A stretch of 38,309 nucleotides of DNA, from assembly GCA_018992685.1 (NCBI GenBank), contig JACVGT010000014.1, positions 93,040-131,348 on the forward strand, in the 5' to 3' direction. Below, one piece after another: positions 33,838 through 38,309 of this stretch. Positions within the stretch are counted from its first letter, which is position 1. Each line of letters begins with the position of its first letter. The stretch comes from Theionarchaea archaeon (GTDB lineage Archaea > Methanobacteriota_B > Thermococci > Methanofastidiosales > SZ-28-30). A program made the translations under genes and the position numbers. The notes below the pieces were generated by a model that was given only the letters and a program-made list of their open reading frames with translations, did no database searches and had not been told where the DNA came from.

Positions 33838-35278
33838 AATTGTGAAACATGACGGAGGAAAAATGAGCAGTTCAGCATATGATACTGCGTGGGTGGCACG
33901 GGTCACAGACCAACAGGGGACATCAGTATTTCCAGAATGTGTTCAATGGATTCTGGAAAACCAGAAACAGGATGGAAGCTGGGGCAGTCAGATTCTGGAT
34001 TATCATGACAGGATACTTTCTACCTTGAGTGCCATCATAGCTCTCAAAGAGCTAGATGGGATTCGGTACAAGGACCATATCCAGAAAGGAGAAAGCTACA
34101 TCTGGAGGAACATGAGGAAAATGAGGAAGGACAACTGTGTATTCGTCGGAGGAGAGCTCCTCTTGCCTTCACTCATGGAACACGCAGAATCAATAGGGCT
34201 GAATCTTCCATATTACGTGAAAGTCTATGAGAGGAAGTGCAGGGCAAAACTTGAGAAAATTGACAGATCCTTATGGTATTCGCCCTTAACATCTCTTTCA
34301 TTCTCGTTTGAATTTTTGGGAGATGAGGTGGATGTGGAGCGCCTGCCATACATCAGACTGCCCAATGGGTCTGTGGGGAACTCCCCTGCAGCCACTGCTT
34401 TCTACCTCAAACATAGAAAGGATGAGGAGGCTGTCCAGTATCTGAGGAGAATTCTCTGCCTAAGAGGAGATGGCTCAGTCATGGAAGCATTCCCCATTGA
34501 AGCATTTGAATTGGGATGGGTCATGTACAACCTTATGCTGGCAGGTCTTTATCTTGAGCAATACAATGAAATCTGCACGTATCTGACGAAAAACTTGAAG
34601 CCTTCAGGGATTGGCATGTCTACAGGATTTCCCGTTCCAGATTTGGACGATACAGCAATACTCCTGAAAGCACTGCACAGAATGCAACACTGTGTAGATT
34701 TCAGCATAATTGACGAATATGACATGGGGGAGTACTACGCCACGTACACCTTTGAGGTAGGTGCTTCAGTTAGCACTAACATTCACATGTTGGATCTTGT
34801 CAAGAGCTGCCCTCAATTTCCGCGGAGAAATGAGAACATAGATAAGTTGATAGCGTTCATTAAGAAAGAAATGCATTCTCCAGGTTATTGGGCCGATAAG
34901 TGGCACATTTCGCCGTATTATACCACCAGTCATGGAATCATGGCCTTAAGTGGGTTAGACTCAGACCTGGCTGGGAAAGCTGTATCCTGGATTCTGCAAT
35001 CTCAAAACGAGAATGGAAAATGGGGAAGAAATGGAGGAACATTGGAGGAAACGGCATTGGCTTTGCAGGCCCTGATGTACTACCATCGCAACGTTGAACC
35101 CATTGACATGGAAGGAATTTCCAAAGCCATGAAGTTTCTTCATGTCGATGTGTCTTCTCTGACCTCTCTGGATTTACCCGACATGTGGATATGCAAGGTC
35201 TTGTACACTCCCACACGAATTGTTCAATCTTCGATAGCTAGCACGCAATTACTGGGGGGAATAGAGAACTGTGGATAG
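33809..35278 (+). CDS. Class II diterpene cyclase (copalyl-diphosphate-synthase-like)
   Basis: A 489-residue protein of the beta-gamma class II terpene cyclase type, the size of bacterial CPS enzymes (~500). It has SAYDTAWVARV (22-32), a phrase shared with plant and bacterial copalyl diphosphate synthases, QDGSWG (54-59), NGSVGNSPAATAFYL (186-200), the catalytic acid motif DLDD at 278-281 (DxDD), and QNENGKWGRNGG near the end. No DDxxD class I motif is present, so the product would stay a cyclic diphosphate. Geranylgeranyl diphosphate, abundant in archaea for lipids, is the expected substrate. ATG 33809 is chosen because GGAGGTG at 33797-33802 precedes it. Confidence 0.88.
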   Translation: MQNTVLQSTEIVKHDGGKMSSSAYDTAWVARVTDQQGTSVFPECVQWILENQKQDGSWGSQILDYHDRILSTLSAIIALKELDGIRYKDHIQKGESYIWRNMRKMRKDNCVFVGGELLLPSLMEHAESIGLNLPYYVKVYERKCRAKLEKIDRSLWYSPLTSLSFSFEFLGDEVDVERLPYIRLPNGSVGNSPAATAFYLKHRKDEEAVQYLRRILCLRGDGSVMEAFPIEAFELGWVMYNLMLAGLYLEQYNEICTYLTKNLKPSGIGMSTGFPVPDLDDTAILLKALHRMQHCVDFSIIDEYDMGEYYATYTFEVGASVSTNIHMLDLVKSCPQFPRRNENIDKLIAFIKKEMHSPGYWADKWHISPYYTTSHGIMALSGLDSDLAGKAVSWILQSQNENGKWGRNGGTLEETALALQALMYYHRNVEPIDMEGISKAMKFLHVDVSSLTSLDLPDMWICKVLYTPTRIVQSSIASTQLLGGIENCG

Positions 35279-35482
35279 CCTCCCGAGATGACGTCTCCCT
35301 ATAGACACGATGGGCCGTGGGGTTGTAGCTGAACAATTGGGAGCGCTTGTTTGAAGAATCCAGAAATGCCAGGTGCACCAGCTGACCGCATCAAATCGAC
35401 CAGTGACAGTAACCCTGTTGATTTATATATCTGATAAGCCTTGTACTTTCATCACGATTGGAGATATCAGGAGGACTTTCAA
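35279..35482. other. Gap between cyclase and HAD gene
   Basis: The 204-nt gap holds the HAD-gene promoter at its right end and a stretch around 35320-35350 (GTTGTAGCTGAAC...TTGGGAGCGC) that looks like a tRNA D-arm, but no matching acceptor, anticodon or T-arm was found, so no tRNA is called. Confidence 0.5.
35422..35430 (+). promoter_or_regulatory. TATA box upstream of the HAD gene
   Basis: TTTATATAT lies about 57 nt before GTG 35483, giving a ~30-nt leader that includes the AGGAGG at 35469-35474. It indicates that the HAD gene has its own promoter besides any read-through from the cyclase. Confidence 0.55.
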
Positions 35483-36190
35483 GTGTCAATCGAAGCTGTA
35501 CTCTTTGATCTAGACGACACGCTAATCAGAAGATCTATGAAGAAGCCAGAAGACTTACACAGAGTTCTAAATCAGAAAAACATATCAGTTTCTCTGGAAG
35601 AGGTAAGAAGGGCATGTTGCCGACTGGAAAGTGAACTACAGGAAAGTCTGGGATATAAATTGAAGACTCAGCGTGGAAAGGTTCCTCATTCCACACTTTA
35701 CCACATATGGAAATCATATTTCTATAAAGCGATCGGAATAGAAGCTCATAAGATGAATGGGAAACACGAAATTGATCTAGGCTGGGCAGATATCTGTGAT
35801 ACCGAAATCTATCCTGACGTAATTCCTTTTTTGGCAAATCTGAAGTCTCAAGGGATTAGGGTGGGGATTATTTCAAATGCCTATGAAAGGGAAGTGGAAC
35901 AAATACTAGAGATCGCGGGATTGGACAGGGAGTTCTTTGATATCATTGTCGGGCCGGATACTGCATCTAGTATTAAGCCGGAGCCGGAAATCTTCCTGCA
36001 TGTATTGAGGATTCTTGGGGTCGAACCTGCCCACGCAATCTATGTGGGAAATGATCTAGAGAGAGATTATGTAGGAGCTGAAGAAGTAGGCATGAAATCT
36101 TTTTTGATCTTGAGATCAGAAAATGAGAAAGTAAACGAAAATGTAAGACTCATCAGGAATCTCACGTCTCTGAAAGAGCAGTTGGACTAG
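35483..36190 (+). CDS. HAD-superfamily phosphatase
   Basis: A 235-residue HAD hydrolase with all four motifs: FDLDDT (Asp9 nucleophile, Asp11 acid), IISNAY, SIKPEPEIF (Lys), and YVGNDLERDYVGA. A C1-type helical cap (residues ~18-110) suggests a small-molecule phosphatase, like phosphoglycolate- or haloacid-type members. The GTG start is chosen for AGGAGG eight nt upstream; a TTG at 35441 is less likely. It follows the class II cyclase, and fungal HAD-cyclase fusions that dephosphorylate cyclic terpenyl diphosphates are known, so a role on the cyclase product is worth testing but is inference. Confidence 0.88.
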   Translation: MSIEAVLFDLDDTLIRRSMKKPEDLHRVLNQKNISVSLEEVRRACCRLESELQESLGYKLKTQRGKVPHSTLYHIWKSYFYKAIGIEAHKMNGKHEIDLGWADICDTEIYPDVIPFLANLKSQGIRVGIISNAYEREVEQILEIAGLDREFFDIIVGPDTASSIKPEPEIFLHVLRILGVEPAHAIYVGNDLERDYVGAEEVGMKSFLILRSENEKVNENVRLIRNLTSLKEQLD

Positions 36191-36325
36191 TACCCCGATC
36201 TTCTTTGAGGTTCCCCGATACTCTCTAGTCTATCATCATCGAATTGAACATGATTTTCTGGTGTAATGCCTGGCTTCTAATGTTGCTCTGGCTTTCCCAG
36301 CCATGCTCGATGAGACTCAGTTTTC

Positions 36326-36369
36326 TAGAAAAAAAATGTAACTTCGCTAAAAAAAGAAAAGATGAAAAA
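36326..36369 (-). terminator. T-rich tail of the 7-TM gene
   Basis: On the minus strand two runs (TTTTTTT and TTTTTTTT) lie 15-45 nt past the stop codon, making a likely terminator. The rest of the 36191-36369 gap shows nothing else. Confidence 0.5.
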
Positions 36370-37026
36370 TCATCTTCTTGTAACTTTCCCGATAGCCATT
36401 CCGTAGAATATGACAATCCATGCAACTGCATGAAGCAGATGAGTTGCCGCTTCAACAGCAACCGAAAGTGCCAATCCAAAGATGACGGCAGTCAATGCAT
36501 CTAAGGCCCATCCATAAGCCAGCAGTGAAACTGTTCTTCTCCGTGGATCGCCTGCTTCGAGTCTCCTGTATACCCGATAGAAGAGAAATGCTATGGAGAA
36601 CTTGATCGGTCCCATCACAATGATCCCTGATAGAACAGTAGCTCCAGCAATGAAATCTTGTTCGTCAGCAAATATGCTAAAAAGTGCAATAATCGAAAAG
36701 AATATCACCAGAAGGATGACCGAAAATTTCTCTCTGAAAAAAGATCCTGAGCTGAAAAACAGTTGGGATGCTCCATAGTACAATAGTACCATTGCCAAAG
36801 CCAACACCATGAATCCAAGGGTCATTGCAAGTACTCCGACTTGAGTGGGACCAGATACTTCAACGAGAATGGGTTGAATCTGCGTCAAAGAATACAGGAA
36901 GAGCCCCACTGCCCAAGCGAGTGATGCACGTAGCCTCTTGGCAAAGTAGTCACGGAAAAAATAGAGCGAAAGTACCAATCCTGCCGCAATGGCAACTACG
37001 TAGGTTCCGGTAACCAAGTAGTTCAT
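36370..37026 (-). CDS. Seven-TM membrane protein of unknown function
   Basis: A 218-residue integral membrane protein with seven hydrophobic segments (about 3-24, 32-50, 62-88, 100-119, 124-149, 162-184 and 192-212) and short loops, the longest being basic (YRRLEAGDPRRR). No catalytic or ligand motif is recognisable. ATG 37026 follows AAAAGGTGAATTC; an in-frame start at 37098 adds a polar stretch and lacks such a site. It lies next to an insertion sequence. Confidence 0.72.
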   Translation of the reverse strand: MNYLVTGTYVVAIAAGLVLSLYFFRDYFAKRLRASLAWAVGLFLYSLTQIQPILVEVSGPTQVGVLAMTLGFMVLALAMVLLYYGASQLFFSSGSFFREKFSVILLVIFFSIIALFSIFADEQDFIAGATVLSGIIVMGPIKFSIAFLFYRVYRRLEAGDPRRRTVSLLAYGWALDALTAVIFGLALSVAVEAATHLLHAVAWIVIFYGMAIGKVTRR

Positions 37027-37142
37027 GAATTCACCTTTTGGGTTTTGTTTGAGGGTCGAGTCATAGCTCGTACTATTAGGATAATGTGACGGACTCATAT
37101 TTAAGTCTATCTGTTAGGATGGCTTCGGGACAGAATTCATTT

Positions 37143-37304
37143 TCACTTCTTTAGGATTATGACATAAGCCCTCCTGCCGATATATTCTCTTGGAGCACCA
37201 ATCTTTGCGCTGTTTCCAAACGGAGTTATTTCTTTCTCATATACCATTTCTGCTTCATCGGTGAGCACGATCTTCTCATTGTCAATGATCTCAATTTTCC
37301 TCAT
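37143..37304 (-). CDS. DUF2080-type transposon-encoded protein
   Basis: A 53-residue protein, MRKIEIIDNEKIVLT at the start and ITPFGNSAKIGAPREYIGRRAYVIIL at the end. The FGNSAKI.xP+EYIG+.xxV pattern is that of DUF2080, short AbrB-like proteins found beside transposases in archaea and probably DNA-binding. It is divergent from the transposase across 51 nt, with a shared symmetric TATA box. A longer frame with an ATG at 37382 would run through that promoter. Confidence 0.82.
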   Translation of the reverse strand: MRKIEIIDNEKIVLTDEAEMVYEKEITPFGNSAKIGAPREYIGRRAYVIILKK

Positions 37305-37309
37305 ATATA

Positions 37310-37327
37310 GGATATCCAAGGATATCC
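37310..37327. repeat. Two GGATATCC palindromes, one helical turn apart
   Basis: GGATATCC occurs at 37310-37317 and 37320-37327, with start-to-start spacing of 10 bp, so both face the same side of the DNA. They lie between the shared TATA box and the DUF2080 start, a good place for a repressor, possibly the DUF2080 protein itself (inference). Confidence 0.7.
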
Positions 37328-37336
37328 TTATAAAGG
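37326..37336. promoter_or_regulatory. Symmetric TATA box for divergent DUF2080 and transposase genes
   Basis: CCTTATAAAGG reads nearly the same on both strands. Its centre (37331) is 25 nt from the transposase ATG (37356) and 27 nt from the DUF2080 ATG (37304), so a single box could drive two leaderless transcripts. Confidence 0.6.
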
Positions 37337-37355
37337 TTTCTCTCATTGTAACTTT

Positions 37356-38309
37356 ATGAGGATCACAAAGAAGGAGGTACAAGACGCGATCAATACGTTA
37401 AAAATAGTGAGAAAGAAGATTTTTGAGGGGAGAAAACCAGACTACTCCCATACAGAGTGGGAACAGAAGAGAAAGAAGGTGAATGAAAAACTGAGAAAGC
37501 TCTATGCATTCGTTGATGAGGCAGTCAGTACCATTGCCATTACACACTCCCGTGGCAGACCAAGAACTCTTGACCTGGCAAAGAGGACCATACTCTTCCT
37601 GTTTACTGTGCTCATTAACAAGAGCAACAGAGATACTGCTGCATTACTCGAATTTTTCGAGCCATTTTTTGGATTCAAAGTCAACTACAAGTACATAGAA
37701 AGACTCTACTCTGATGAACAGGTCAAGGCGGCCTTACACAATATCTTCTACCTGCTACTGGTAGCTGAAGGGATATCTGGTAAGTTCGCAGGTGATGGTA
37801 CGGGATATTCTCTAACCATTACGAAGCACTACCGGTCCACTCCTCAAAAGAAGGCAAAAGATTACCGGTATGCCTTCAGGTTGATTGACCTGGAGACTGG
37901 CATGTACACAGGGGTTGGATACTCCACACGATCAGAAATGGATGCGTTCAACAAGGCCATGAGTATGCTCTCTGATTCTGGAATATCAATCACTTCCATT
38001 GCTCTAGACAAGTACTACAGCTCACGAAAGGTATTAAAGCTCTTTGGTGAAGAAACAGCAGTATACGTCATCCCCAAAAACAATATTTCGAGAATAGGAC
38101 CAAAATGGGCGAAAATCTTCAAAACGATCATGGAAAACCCTGTTGAATACCTGGAAAAGTACTTCCAGAGAAACCTGAGTGAAACAGGCTTCTCAGCAGA
38201 TAAGAGACGATTTGGATGGACACTACGCCAGAAACGAGAGGATAGACAGGAAACAGCCATGTTTTCCATTGCCCTTCTGCATAATCTCTTTGCAGTACGA
38301 GTGTCAACG
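37356..38309 (+). CDS. DDE-type transposase, 3' end outside window
   Basis: An open frame of 318 codons runs from ATG 37356 off the right edge. After a basic helical N-terminus (VRKKIFEGRKPDYSHTEWEQKRKK) and a GRPRTLDLAKRT segment comes an RNase H-like core: FAGDGTGYSLTITKHY (D147) and ITSIALDKYYSS (D218), with Glu candidates near 276-299. The motif FAGDGTGYS is seen in archaeal IS elements of the IS5/ISNCY-like kind; I do not assign a family. No stop or frameshift is visible, so it may be active. Together with the DUF2080 gene it forms the left part of an insertion sequence whose other end is not in the window. Confidence 0.85.
   Translation, partial: MRITKKEVQDAINTLKIVRKKIFEGRKPDYSHTEWEQKRKKVNEKLRKLYAFVDEAVSTIAITHSRGRPRTLDLAKRTILFLFTVLINKSNRDTAALLEFFEPFFGFKVNYKYIERLYSDEQVKAALHNIFYLLLVAEGISGKFAGDGTGYSLTITKHYRSTPQKKAKDYRYAFRLIDLETGMYTGVGYSTRSEMDAFNKAMSMLSDSGISITSIALDKYYSSRKVLKLFGEETAVYVIPKNNISRIGPKWAKIFKTIMENPVEYLEKYFQRNLSETGFSADKRRFGWTLRQKREDRQETAMFSIALLHNLFAVRVST

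Noticed and set aside
35305..35400. tRNA-like box A (GTAGCTGAAC...TTGGGAGCGC)
   Set aside because: The D-arm pairing is poor and no anticodon stem, T-arm (GGTTCRA) or matching acceptor strand follows, so it is chance or at most a remnant.

Overview
This 38.3 kb window comes from an archaeon, almost certainly a euryarchaeote with tetrahydromethanopterin-linked one-carbon chemistry. The evidence is an archaeal histone, archaeal-type threonyl-tRNA synthetase, ribosomal proteins S24e and S27ae, Kae1 and Bud32, O-phosphoseryl-tRNA synthetase (known from methanogens, Archaeoglobus and relatives), a Fae-Hps bifunctional enzyme, and many genes with a TATA-like box about 22-28 nt before the start codon and no room for a leader. 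No methanogenesis, sulfate-reduction or rRNA gene is present, so the exact lineage (for example Archaeoglobi, Methanomicrobia or Methanophagales relatives) is only a guess. Genes are tightly packed: stop/start overlaps of the ATGA type, convergent genes sharing 4-10 nt, and short intergenic gaps.

Layout. 1-3.2 kb: C-terminal half of SepRS, a small protein, an endonuclease V homologue missing a catalytic Asp, and a fusion of a DapA-family aldolase with a formaldehyde-activating enzyme (Fae). 3.4-9.6 kb: ThrRS, a squalene-cyclase/prenyltransferase-repeat protein, a PaaK/F390-synthetase-like adenylating enzyme, a class I isoprenoid-synthase-like protein and a small membrane protein. 9.6-12.0 kb: MobB and MobA, divergent from an FdhD-like protein without the usual Cys pair. 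12.2-17.8 kb: a complete operon for a lipoylated 2-oxoacid dehydrogenase complex (E1 alpha, E1 beta, E2, E3) plus a lipoate-protein ligase. 18-21.4 kb: a BofA-like membrane protein, a LeuC/LeuD-type dehydratase, and a Tat-exported DUF362 protein. 21.4-25 kb: thioredoxin plus HTH regulator, a hypothetical protein with a KaiC-like ATPase, and two tandem secreted paralogues. 25.3-32.6 kb: Fae-Hps, a histone with C-terminal extension, S24e/S27ae, the t6A genes Kae1, Sua5 and Bud32, a coiled-coil protein, TIM and bacterial-type GAPDH. 32.6-38.3 kb: a phosphodiesterase, a plant/bacterial-like class II diterpene cyclase preceded by small overlapping ORFs, a HAD phosphatase, a 7-TM protein, and the start of an insertion sequence (DUF2080 protein and a transposase cut by the window edge).

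The most notable items are: (i) the DapA-Fae fusion, a second case beside Fae-Hps in this window of an aldolase joined to the formaldehyde-capturing enzyme; (ii) the archaeal class II diterpene cyclase with SAYDTAWVA and DLDD motifs, with a HAD phosphatase downstream and a class I-like isoprenoid enzyme 25 kb away; and (iii) several enzymes whose catalytic signature is altered (endonuclease V, FdhD, E3, LeuD loop, adenylating enzyme). All functional statements rest on reading motifs by eye; no database search was run.
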